DNA from: Paraburkholderia bryophila
Lineage (GTDB): Bacteria > Pseudomonadota > Gammaproteobacteria > Burkholderiales > Burkholderiaceae
Assembly (NCBI RefSeq): GCF_013409255.1
Contig: NZ_JACCAS010000001.1
Coordinates: 3,038,001-3,102,000 of the forward strand
Direction: 5' to 3'
Length of the DNA stretch: 64,000 bases
Every line of letters starts with the position of its first letter. Positions within the stretch are counted from its first letter, which is position 1. A model generated the notes under the pieces. The model was not told the DNA's origin. It worked only from the letters and a program-made list of their open reading frames with translations, and ran no database searches. Made by a program: the position numbers and the translations under genes. Positions 37,745 to 44,421 of this stretch are shown one piece after another.

Positions 37745-38365
37745 ATGAGCCGATTACTTTGCCTGATCGTGCTTTCGCTTGGCCTGGTGCAGACCGCAAT
37801 GGCTGACGAAAACAGCGACCGCATGTCCGCGTACCTGACGCAGAAATTCGGTCTGGCAACGGAAAAAGCTCAAAAGATTTCCGACGCGGTGCAGTCCGCG
37901 GCGTCGAAATATTCCCTCCCGCCGGCCTTGCTGCTGGCGATCATCTCGATCGAATCCCGCTTCAAGGAAAAAGCCAAGGGCGCCAACGGCGCAACCGGGC
38001 TGATGCAGGTCGTGCCGGGCGCGCATCGCGGCTTGCTGCGAAACGTGAAGGATCTCACCGAACCGACCGCGAACATCGAAGTGGGTTCGGCGATTCTGTA
38101 CGGCTACATGCGTTCCGCGAACGGCGACTTGAACGCGGCGCTGAAGAGTTACGGCGGCTCGAAAGCCTACGCGCAGAAGGTGAGCTTGCGCGTGGAAGAC
38201 TTCGTCGCGGTCGCTCCGCCACAAGATGCCGCTGCGCATCCGGGCGCGCAGGGCGGCATGTGCGAAGCGGATCGCTGCGCGACGTCGGACAACTGGGTCA
38301 ATGCGTTTACCGTGCCCGCTGCCAGTGCGATTGGCGGCAGCGGCGCGGCCGCAACGTCGAACTGA
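37745..38365 (+). CDS. Small lytic transglycosylase
   Basis: A 206-aa exported SLT-domain protein. The signal peptide MSRLLCLIVLSLGLVQTAMA is followed by a lysozyme-like domain with the catalytic glutamate in LAIISIESRFKEKAKG and NGATGLMQVVPGAH, then INxxxG-like SAILYGYMRSANGDLNAALKSYGGS. The C-terminus is low-complexity with one cysteine pair. It resembles specialised transglycosylases that open gaps in peptidoglycan. No secretion genes are nearby, so a housekeeping role is more likely. Confidence 0.88.
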   Translation: MSRLLCLIVLSLGLVQTAMADENSDRMSAYLTQKFGLATEKAQKISDAVQSAASKYSLPPALLLAIISIESRFKEKAKGANGATGLMQVVPGAHRGLLRNVKDLTEPTANIEVGSAILYGYMRSANGDLNAALKSYGGSKAYAQKVSLRVEDFVAVAPPQDAAAHPGAQGGMCEADRCATSDNWVNAFTVPAASAIGGSGAAATSN

Positions 38366-38603
38366 AAACTCCTCCGGCCGCTTTCTCGCGGACCTGAGCG
38401 ACCCTGGCGTCACGCGCCGATCTCTCTCTTCTCTTCTTCCTCACTTGACGGCAACCTGCCTCGGCAATTGACCTAACAGCGTCAAACGAGCCGACGTCCG
38501 CCGTGCGCTGCGTGCCTCGCTGCGTGCCTTTTACGCACGTCAGGCAACCGCTCTACAATGCATTCCCATTCGCGCTCGCGTAGCGCCCCCCTTCCGAACG
38601 ACC

Positions 38604-39302
38604 ATGCTGACCTCGTTTTCCAGAACCACCGCCGCAGCGCTGCTCGCTCTGCTGACTCTTGCCGCCTGCAACACCACGCCGCAGCCGAAATTTCAGCAGG
38701 AATTATTCGAAACCGGCGCCAGTCCGTACGCACGCAATTTCAATTCGAGCACGACGGACACCTGCGAAGCCGCGCGTCGCGCCTTGTTGAGCCAGGGCTA
38801 TCTGACGACGATGACACGCACCGATACCGTCGACGGCACGAAGAATTTTCAGCCGACGGGCGATACCCACATCGTCGTTGAGTTTCATGTGGTCTGTACA
38901 CCGGGGGAAGAGGCGAGCGATACGAGCATCGTTTACGTCAACGCCGTGCAGAACGGTTTTGCGCTGAAGAAAAGCGATACCTCGGCGAGCGTCGGGTTGA
39001 GCGTGCTGGGCTCGCTGTCGCTGCCCATCCGCTCGAACAGCGACGCGATGGTCAAGATTTCAAGCGAGACCATTCCGTCGGGCAAGTTTTACGATCGGTT
39101 CTTCGGTCTGGTCGATCATTATCTGCAGACGGTCGTGCGTACGCAGCCGGTAGTGAGCAACCGCATCGAAACGCGTCTGTTGCCGATGCCGGTCGAAGTC
39201 ACGACGCCGACGCCAACGCCGGTTCCAGTTCCCGACTTGCTCGACGCCATCGACAAGGCCGCTGCGGCGCAGCCGGCGAGCGGAGCGAGCGTCGCGCCGT
39301 GA
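38604..39302 (+). CDS. DUF2242 family lipoprotein
   Basis: A 232-aa lipoprotein. The signal peptide has lipobox LLTLAAC (Cys at about residue 22). The body has TDTCEAARRALLSQGYLTTM, FQPTGDTHIVVEFHVVCTPG and SVGLSVLGSLSLPIRSNSDAM, fitting the DUF2242 family of betaproteobacterial lipoproteins. The C-terminal tail is rich in Pro/Thr/Ala (PTPTPVPVPD) and may be flexible or cell-wall spanning. No enzymatic motif is seen and the function is unknown. Confidence 0.8.
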   Translation: MLTSFSRTTAAALLALLTLAACNTTPQPKFQQELFETGASPYARNFNSSTTDTCEAARRALLSQGYLTTMTRTDTVDGTKNFQPTGDTHIVVEFHVVCTPGEEASDTSIVYVNAVQNGFALKKSDTSASVGLSVLGSLSLPIRSNSDAMVKISSETIPSGKFYDRFFGLVDHYLQTVVRTQPVVSNRIETRLLPMPVEVTTPTPTPVPVPDLLDAIDKAAAAQPASGASVAP

Positions 39303-39927
39303 GGGTTGATCGGAATGGATGTGCGTGGGTAAACGTAACGGCATCGACGCATTGAACCCGTAACGCCCATCAAGCCGAAGGCTGATCAAGCGTTGTTCAG
39401 CCTTCGATCTCATCGCGATGCGGCACTTATCCTATGTCTTTTACTTCTTTCGTATACATATGTAGTAATAGTTAACAAGGGTTAACCCCTTCTGTGGATA
39501 ACTCCCAAATGTTCTGTCACATCAAGGTCATGCAAACTCTCAAACCCTGCGGAACACGTCTGTAGAAAAACTACAAAGCTGGGATAACTTTGATGGGGCG
39601 GGCCTGCCGCGCCGTCTTATCAAGAATCCACACACAGGCTGTTCCATGGCCTATCCCGAAGTTATTCATAGGCAATTGTGGATAACTCTGATGGGCGGCC
39701 CAATTTTCACCCTCCGGGCAGCACACTTTCCATCCCTTCCCAGCGCTCGCCAGCGTACATACCGTCACGCACCTCACGCGCACTCTGAAGCTGGACGGTA
39801 CGAAGATTGCGTGTCTGTTTTTGCAAGCGCAACTGTTGCTATTTCGTCGAAATCATTTCGGCAACGCCGATCCAGGCATAGAGTTAAAGTAGTTTCTGAG
39901 GTTATTGGTGCAGTGCGGGGGTGTGTA
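39303..39927. other. AT-richer intergenic region with DnaA-box-like sites
   Basis: No convincing gene in 625 bp. Two perfect DnaA-box-like sequences TGTGGATAA occur at 39493-39501 and 39677-39685, each followed by CTC (a 12-bp direct repeat). A near match lies at 39579-39587 (CTGGGATAA), and GAATCCACA is at 39624. The sequences after the middle and third sites are also alike (GGATAACT-T/C-TGATGGG-GCGG). Two HpaI-type GTTAAC sites flank AAGG near 39474-39486. A small TGTAG/CTACA hairpin is at 39560-39575. See findings. Confidence 0.55.
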
Positions 39928-40152
39928 ATGAAACGCAGAACAGCACGACAGCTAGTCCATCTTCTCTCGGATATCCGACATGCCACCCATTGCAGCACGC
40001 TGCGGGCGGCAGCCACCAACCGGGCCATGGCCCTTGCCGCGACGGAGCACGACGCGGACGCCGCGGATCGCGACGACGCCCACAATACCGACGACAACGC
40101 CGAAGCCACGCGCGACGCCCATCAGGCCAAGCCGATCCGGAGCGGATCATGA
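39928..40152 (+). CDS. Hypothetical small protein
   Basis: A 74-aa putative protein. The first 35 residues are basic and helical (MKRRTARQLVHLLSDIRHAT...AAATNRAM); the rest is strongly acidic and Asp/Asn/Ala-rich (ATEHDADAADRDDAHNTDDN), likely disordered. I recognise no family. The case for a real gene is its ATGA overlap with the next small gene. The charge split could suit a nucleic-acid binding head with an acidic tail, but this is speculation. There is no signal peptide and no clear ribosome-binding site. Confidence 0.5.
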   Translation: MKRRTARQLVHLLSDIRHATHCSTLRAAATNRAMALAATEHDADAADRDDAHNTDDNAEATRDAHQAKPIRSGS

Positions 40153-40406
40153 GAACCGCGAGCGAACGATCGCTGCGTTTTCTGGTGGAAAAATGGCTGG
40201 CGCCGGCGTCGACGGAATCGGTTCACGTGACCGAATTCAGCCGCACGCGCCTGGGCGGCCGGCGCTATGTGCGGGTGGAGACGTCGCTCGATGAAGTCTC
40301 GAACTCGCGTGGCCTATTTTTCTTTCGTCACGACGACGGCTGCTGGTGCGTGTTTCCGCCGACGGCAGATACGCCCAGTCTGTTTGCGCATCCACGAGCG
40401 GCTTAG
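40149..40406 (+). CDS. Hypothetical small protein
   Basis: An 85-aa putative protein starting MRTASERSLRFLVEKWLAPA, then VHVTEFSRTRLGGRRYVRVE, LDEVSNSRGLFFFRHDDGCWCVFPP. The composition is balanced and protein-like (aromatic residues, alternating strands), which supports a genuine small alpha/beta protein. The start overlaps the stop of the previous gene by 4 nt. No family recognised. It lies just downstream of the DnaA-box-like region and is convergent with the RNA-repair operon. Confidence 0.6.
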   Translation: MRTASERSLRFLVEKWLAPASTESVHVTEFSRTRLGGRRYVRVETSLDEVSNSRGLFFFRHDDGCWCVFPPTADTPSLFAHPRAA

Positions 40407-40453
40407 GTTTGGCGGCCGCTTGATGCCCACAGCGGCGACAGCCGCCGCAGGCA

Positions 40454-41260
40454 TCAACGCGGAATCACGCTGCGCAAATAAAGATCGAGCGCGGTTGCGT
40501 CGCCGTCGGGGCGCTGGTAGTTCGACGGACTTTGCACATCGGCCAACGACGCTTCGATAAACCGATGGATCGCCGGGCGCCGAGGCCCGTACTCCGCCTC
40601 TCCAGCACGCATTTTCGATTCAAGCAGCGCGTTAATTTCGGCGATCAACACCGGATCGTCGACCGTTCCTGCCACGAGTTCGGCAAAGCGCATCGGCGGC
40701 ATACCGCGTCCCGCGTCGATCCATTTGACGGCAAGCAGCGGCCGCAGCACATACAGATATTTCTTGTAGCGCACCATGTCGTCCTGCAGATAGCCACGGA
40801 AGTTCTTCCTGGCCATCGAAAGATAGTGGTGCCGTCCGCGCAACGGTGAGAAAAACGCCTTGGCCATGCCGCGCAGCGCACCTACGTGGTCCGCATGCTG
40901 GCGGTACACCACCGGCGAGTCGAGCCACTCGAGAAGCGCCGGATTCGAGCGATGCAAAAGCCCGAGCGCCTTGCGCAATTCCCAGCCACTGACGTCGAGT
41001 TCGTCATCGATCGGTTTTTCGATCACGTCGCGTTGCGGTTCTACGCGCAAATACCAATCGAGCCGATGTACGTAAAGAAAGCGCACGTCGTAGTCGCTGT
41101 CCGGCGACGCAAAGCCCCAACCGCGGCTGCCCGATTCGCAGGCGTACAACACCGTAACGTCGTGACGGTGTTCGATGTCGAGCAACTCGGCCAGAACGCG
41201 TTCCTTCACAGCGGGGTCGATCGGATGCTCGCTTAATACGGTGGTGTAGTCATAGTCCAT
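40454..41260 (-). CDS. Nucleotidyltransferase-domain protein of RNA-repair operon
   Basis: A 268-aa protein with a polymerase-beta-type nucleotidyltransferase core (COG3541-like). The helical turn GS motif is GSRGWGF and the metal-binding pair is in DSDYDVRFLYV. WELRKALGLLHRSNPALLEWLDSP and the C-terminal KYLYVLRPLLAVKWI are family-like. It is the third gene of the slipin-rtcB operon, 87 nt after rtcB. Proteins of this family recur beside RtcB. An end-processing role (adding nucleotides to RNA ends before or after ligation) is inference. ATG 41260 is preceded by GGAAGAA. Confidence 0.85.
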   Translation of the reverse strand: MDYDYTTVLSEHPIDPAVKERVLAELLDIEHRHDVTVLYACESGSRGWGFASPDSDYDVRFLYVHRLDWYLRVEPQRDVIEKPIDDELDVSGWELRKALGLLHRSNPALLEWLDSPVVYRQHADHVGALRGMAKAFFSPLRGRHHYLSMARKNFRGYLQDDMVRYKKYLYVLRPLLAVKWIDAGRGMPPMRFAELVAGTVDDPVLIAEINALLESKMRAGEAEYGPRRPAIHRFIEASLADVQSPSNYQRPDGDATALDLYLRSVIPR

Positions 41261-41346
41261 GTTGTTGTTCTTCCGGTTTTCTTCGCTTTGCGCAGAGCCG
41301 GCTAGCGAGTGCGGAGCGCGCGTACTGCGCGATCCGCACTCCACCG

Positions 41347-42558
41347 CTACCCCTTCACGCACACGACTTGCCTGAGCGTATGCACCACTTCGACAAGACT
41401 GCGTTGCGCGGCCATCACAGCGTCGATGTCCTTATAAGCCATCGGGATTTCGTCGATCACGCTTTCGTCTTTACGGCATTCGACGTGCGCCGTTGCCTTG
41501 ATCTGATCCTCAAGGGAAAAACGCCTTTTCGCTTCGGTGCGGCTCATGGCGCGGCCTGCGCCGTGGCTGCACGAACAGAAACTTTCCGCATTGCCGAGAC
41601 CGCGCACGATAAAACTCTTCACACCCATCGAACCGGGAATGATGCCGAGTTCGCCCTTCTGCGCCGACACCGCGCCCTTGCGCGTCACCAGAACTTCCGT
41701 GCCGAAATGACGTTCCTTCTGCACATAGTTGTGGTGGCAGTTCACCGCGTGTTCATCGATCAAAAACGGCTTGGCGATCACCGCTTGCGCGGCGCGGACC
41801 ACCGCGCCCATCATCAGCTCGCGATTCTGTCGCGCGAAGTCCTGCGCCCAGCCGACCGCTTCGACGTAATCGTCGAAGTGCGCGCTGCCTTCCTCGAAAT
41901 AAGCGAGGTTGCGATCCGGCAGATTGGCGATGTGCTGTCGCATATCCGCTTGCGCCAGTTCGATGAACAGATTGCCGATCGCATTGCCCACGCCGCGCGA
42001 GCCGCTGTGCAGCATGAACCACACGCTGTCCGCTTCGTCGATGCATACTTCCACGAAGTGATTGCCCGTGCCGAGCGTGCCCAGATGCACATAGTGATTG
42101 GTACGCGCGAGTTTCGGGTACTTGTCGACGATGCGTTTGAATCGTTCCGAGAGGAGCTTCCACGCGATGTCGACCGGCTGCGGCGGACGCGCCCACGCGC
42201 CGGGATCGCGCCGGCCAGGCGCACGGCCGTGCGGCACCGCGCGTTCGATTTCACTACGCAGAGCCGCCAGCGAGTCCGGCAGATCAGCGGCTTTGAGCGT
42301 GGTGCGTGCGGCCATCATCCCGCAGCCGATGTCCACGCCGACCGCGGCCGGCACGATCGCGCCGAGGGTCGGAATCACGCTGCCGATCGTGGAGCCTTTG
42401 CCGGCATGCACGTCGGGCATCACCGCCAGATGCTTGAAGATGAAAGGCAGCTTCGCCGTGTGCGCGAGCTGCTCGCGCGCGAAGTCGTCGACGGCGACGC
42501 CTTCGGTCCACATTTTGACCGGCTTCCCGCCGGCGATTTCCATCAATTGGTAGTCCAT
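41347..42558 (-). CDS. rtcB: RtcB family RNA ligase
   Basis: A 403-aa GTP- and Mn-dependent RNA ligase that joins RNA ends carrying 2',3'-cyclic or 3'-phosphate to 5'-OH ends. Motifs seen are VMPDVHAGKGSTIGSVIP, VGVDIGCGMMAARTTL (metal-binding Cys/Asp), LGTLGTGNHFVEV, HSGSRGVGN, and the GMP-attachment region CSHGAGRAMSRTEAKRRF. Its length fits the shorter RtcB branch. No archease or rtcA is adjacent; slipin lies upstream and a nucleotidyltransferase downstream. Expression should depend on sigma-54 and RtcR. Confidence 0.95.
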   Translation of the reverse strand: MDYQLMEIAGGKPVKMWTEGVAVDDFAREQLAHTAKLPFIFKHLAVMPDVHAGKGSTIGSVIPTLGAIVPAAVGVDIGCGMMAARTTLKAADLPDSLAALRSEIERAVPHGRAPGRRDPGAWARPPQPVDIAWKLLSERFKRIVDKYPKLARTNHYVHLGTLGTGNHFVEVCIDEADSVWFMLHSGSRGVGNAIGNLFIELAQADMRQHIANLPDRNLAYFEEGSAHFDDYVEAVGWAQDFARQNRELMMGAVVRAAQAVIAKPFLIDEHAVNCHHNYVQKERHFGTEVLVTRKGAVSAQKGELGIIPGSMGVKSFIVRGLGNAESFCSCSHGAGRAMSRTEAKRRFSLEDQIKATAHVECRKDESVIDEIPMAYKDIDAVMAAQRSLVEVVHTLRQVVCVKG

Positions 42559-42610
42559 TTTCTTTCTCTCTTTCTATCGATGTGGCCGCACGCCGCGCGC
42601 GGCCGACCTG

Positions 42611-43759
42611 CTATGACGCGTGCGCACCCTTGATGCTGACGAGTCCGTTGAGCACCTGGTCCAAGCCGCCGAACACCGAGATCCGGTCGATCCGCTCGGC
42701 GATCCGCTCCAGCGTTTCGAGCTCCTTCAAGCGCAAGGCCGTCGGGTTCTCTTCCATCACTTTGGCGGTGTTTAGGAGCGAGCGGGTCGCCGCGGTTTCC
42801 TCGCGGCGGCGGATCACGTTGGCCTGGGCTGCCTTTTCAGCCTCAACCACCTTGGTCAGGATGGTCTTCATATCGCCCGGTAGCACGATATCCTTCACCC
42901 CGACCGCGCCAACCACCATGCCCGTGCCGTCCAGCCGCATTTGCACCTGTTCGATCACCACCCGGTCGAGTAACTGCTTGTCCTCCAGCAGTTCATCGAG
43001 CGTGCGTGTGCCCACCGCTGCGCGCAGCGCAAATTGCAGCTCGCGGTACAGATGGTCGAGCGGCTTCTGCAACTGGCCGAACGCGCGCAACACGTCGACG
43101 AAGCACCATGTGGCCGCGAGATTGAGCCGCAAAGCGACCTTATCGCGTGTCAGGATTTCCTGGCCGGTGACTTCGAGCGCCTGCAGACGGGTGTCGACCA
43201 ACTCGACGGACACGTCCCGGTTGAAACGCCAGAACGCCGACAAGCCCGGTTGCAGCAAGCGTTCGACTTTGCCGTCGAGCTTCAGCACGCCCACGTTATA
43301 AGCCGGCACTTGCGCCAACAGCACACCGGCCACACCGGTTACCGGACGCGCGCGCAATGCCGGTTGCGTCAACCGGTTCGCGAGTTCCACGGGCAGCGCG
43401 CTGTGTTGCGCGAGATCGATCCGCTCCAGCCGATGTTCGATGCGCCCCTTCCAGTAAAGACGCCGTGTCCCCGGCGGCAGCAATTCGACCAGCACGTCGT
43501 TCTCGTAGCGCAGGCCGGCTTCGCCTTCGGCGACGTCCATCGCGACGAGATAGCGGGCCAGCGTTTGCGGCTCGGATTGGCGCAGATAGTCGGCGAGCGA
43601 AGCGTCGGCCAGCGGTGCGTCGAGCGCCACCCGTTGCACCGACAGACGCTTGAACGGATCGAATGCCTTAAACACGCCCGGTTCGAGCACGCGCACGAAA
43701 TCGCCTTCGCGCAACAGCAGTGCGCGTTCATTCTTCTTGACCACTTCACGTTTCCACAT
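42611..43759 (-). CDS. Slipin family (SPFH/band 7) protein
   Basis: A 382-aa SPFH-domain protein, first coding gene of the RNA-repair operon. It lacks the usual N-terminal membrane helix: MWKREVVKKNERALLLREGDFVRVLEPG leads directly into the band-7 core (QVPAYNVGVLKLDGKVERLLQPG, QEILTRDKVALRLNLAATWCFVD, LDELLEDKQLLDRVVIEQVQ). A coiled-coil C-terminal region follows (VEAEKAAQANVIRRREETAATRSLLNTAKVMEENPTALRLKELE). SPFH proteins form large ring or cage assemblies. It may scaffold RtcB or damaged RNA (inference). AGGTG lies 6 nt before the ATG at 43759. Confidence 0.9.
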   Translation of the reverse strand: MWKREVVKKNERALLLREGDFVRVLEPGVFKAFDPFKRLSVQRVALDAPLADASLADYLRQSEPQTLARYLVAMDVAEGEAGLRYENDVLVELLPPGTRRLYWKGRIEHRLERIDLAQHSALPVELANRLTQPALRARPVTGVAGVLLAQVPAYNVGVLKLDGKVERLLQPGLSAFWRFNRDVSVELVDTRLQALEVTGQEILTRDKVALRLNLAATWCFVDVLRAFGQLQKPLDHLYRELQFALRAAVGTRTLDELLEDKQLLDRVVIEQVQMRLDGTGMVVGAVGVKDIVLPGDMKTILTKVVEAEKAAQANVIRRREETAATRSLLNTAKVMEENPTALRLKELETLERIAERIDRISVFGGLDQVLNGLVSIKGAHAS

Positions 43760-44002
43760 TTTTTCACCTGGTTCTATTGAGCCGCCGGCATCGCGGCTCG
43801 ACGGATCGAGGCGAGACGCAAACGGGTGGCGATCGACGGCCCGGCCTGGGCGAGAGCGTTGGCGCATCGACTGCCGCCTTCGCTCTGCCGCGAGCTATGC
43901 TCGTTGCGATCCCCAGCCATCAACGCGTCGTCTCAACCGGTTGAGCGCGCGGCGAGTCTTGCGACTCGCAGCCGGCGGGTACTGCGGTACTGCTCGTTAA
44001 GA
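43760..44002 (-). other. Structured 3' half of the slipin-rtcB leader
   Basis: No gene. After the tRNA-like array the leader carries a hairpin GTAC-TGCG-GTAC (43979-43990), a 7-bp stem GCGAGTC/GACTCGC with 4-nt loop (43952-43969), and a perfect 14-bp palindrome CTCAACCGGTTGAG (43932-43945). These may separate the RNA array from the mRNA or control slipin translation. Confidence 0.5.
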
Positions 44003-44020
44003 ATTGTCGAAATCGACAAT
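44003..44020 (-). other. Hairpin directly after tRNA-like element 1
   Basis: A perfect 8-bp stem (ATTGTCGA/TCGACAAT, 2-nt apex) begins at the discriminator base of tRNA-like element 1 and is followed on the minus strand by TCTTAA. It could be a processing or termination signal for the array. Confidence 0.45.
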
Positions 44021-44088
44021 GTTCGAGCGGGAGTCGAACCCGCTACCAATCAGCCGAAGCCGATTGCTCTACCAATGAGCTTCCGAAC
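44021..44088 (-). ncRNA. tRNA-like element 1 (cloverleaf, no usable anticodon)
   Basis: The 68-nt minus-strand sequence folds into a full cloverleaf. The acceptor GTTCGG/TCGAAC has 6 bp including one wobble, and two bases lead to a 4-bp D-stem GCTC/GAGC with loop ATTGGTA. The anticodon-position arm is a 6-bp stem ATCGGC/GCTGAT closed by the tetraloop TTCG. A 5-nt variable region follows, then a T-arm GCGGG-TTCGACT-CCCGC with a perfect TTCRANY loop. An A follows as discriminator; no CCA is encoded. The UUCG-capped arm replaces the 7-nt anticodon loop, so it cannot decode. It reads as a tRNA mimic in the leader of the slipin-rtcB operon. Confidence 0.75.
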
Positions 44089-44090
44089 GT

Positions 44091-44162
44091 GGCACTCCGG
44101 GAATCGAACCCGAACTATTCCAATGCGCCGTTGACCGTCTGTTTCCGATGGCGGCATGCGCC
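44091..44162 (-). ncRNA. tRNA-like element 2 (degenerate)
   Basis: A 72-nt element immediately upstream of element 1, with two bases between them. GGCGC/GTGCC can form a 5-bp acceptor with one wobble, and A follows as discriminator. The T-arm TCGGG-TTCGATT-CCCGG has a canonical TTCRANY loop. The register (72 nt from first base to discriminator) is exactly that of a class I tRNA. D- and anticodon-like arms are weak (CCG/CGG; TCAA/TTGG with 7-nt loop CGGCGCA lacking U33). It is probably a tRNA mimic or decayed copy. Confidence 0.55.
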
Positions 44163-44189
44163 GTCGCGACGAACCCCGGTTCGGCGACG
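44162..44189 (-). other. Strong hairpin between tRNA-like elements 3 and 2
   Basis: CGTCGC-CGAACC pairs with GGTTCG-TC-GCGACG: 6+6 bp with a 2-nt bulge and a 2-nt apex. It ends on the first base of element 2 and may guide processing. Confidence 0.6.
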
Positions 44190-44193
44190 ACGC

Positions 44194-44246
44194 ACCAGCA
44201 AGGCGATTGAACCTTGGCTCGTGGGCCAGCGGCTCATCCGGCCGGT
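44194..44246 (-). ncRNA. tRNA-like element 3 (53-nt mini cloverleaf at transcript start)
   Basis: The minus-strand sequence starting at 44246 can fold as a compact cloverleaf. Acceptor ACCGGC/GCTGGT (6 bp), small arm CGG-ATGAG-CCG, second arm TGGC-CCACGA-GCCA, and T-like arm AAGG-TTCAATCG-CCTT containing TTCAATC, a TTCRANY match. At 53 nt it is shorter than a tRNA and has no usable anticodon. Its first base coincides with the +1 predicted from the -24/-12 promoter, so its 5' end could be the primary transcript end and need no RNase P cleavage. Confidence 0.55.
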
Positions 44247-44254
44247 TTATCTAT

Positions 44255-44270
44255 TGCGAGGACCGTGCCA
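44255..44270 (-). promoter_or_regulatory. Sigma-54 (-24/-12) promoter of slipin-rtcB operon
   Basis: On the minus strand TGGCACG-N4-TCGCA matches the sigma-54 consensus TGGCACG-N4-TTGCW except for one base, with correct spacing. Counting 12 nt from the -12 C places +1 at about 44245-44246, the first base of tRNA-like element 3. The adjacent divergent gene is the cognate enhancer-binding protein RtcR. Confidence 0.8.
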
Positions 44271-44392
44271 GCGAGGCGTGCGTACTTGCCGACGAATATT
44301 CAAGCTATTGATTCAATTGAAAAATAAATATCTGACACCGCGTTGGAGCACGCATTTCGGTCATCAAGCTCGATCGTCGTTCTGATACGATG

Positions 44393-44418
44393 AGATAAAG
44401 TCTTATCTATAGAGATAA
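44393..44418. promoter_or_regulatory. Candidate RtcR upstream activating sites / rtcR operator
   Basis: Three half-sites AGATAA, TTATCT, AGATAA form two overlapping dyads (44393-44408 and 44403-44418) sharing the middle one. They lie about 125-150 bp upstream of the -24/-12 promoter, the usual range for sigma-54 enhancer sites, and also directly before the rtcR start, where they could serve autoregulation. Confidence 0.55.
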
Positions 44419-44421
44419 AAA

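Noticed and set aside
39303-39927. Chromosomal replication origin
   Set aside because: DnaA-box-like sites are present, but no dnaA, dnaN, parAB or repA gene is near and there is no clear unwinding element.
44021-44088. Ordinary decoding tRNA gene on the minus strand
   Set aside because: T-arm and D-arm are good, but the anticodon arm is closed by a 4-nt UUCG loop, so no anticodon can be presented; kept as a tRNA-like RNA.
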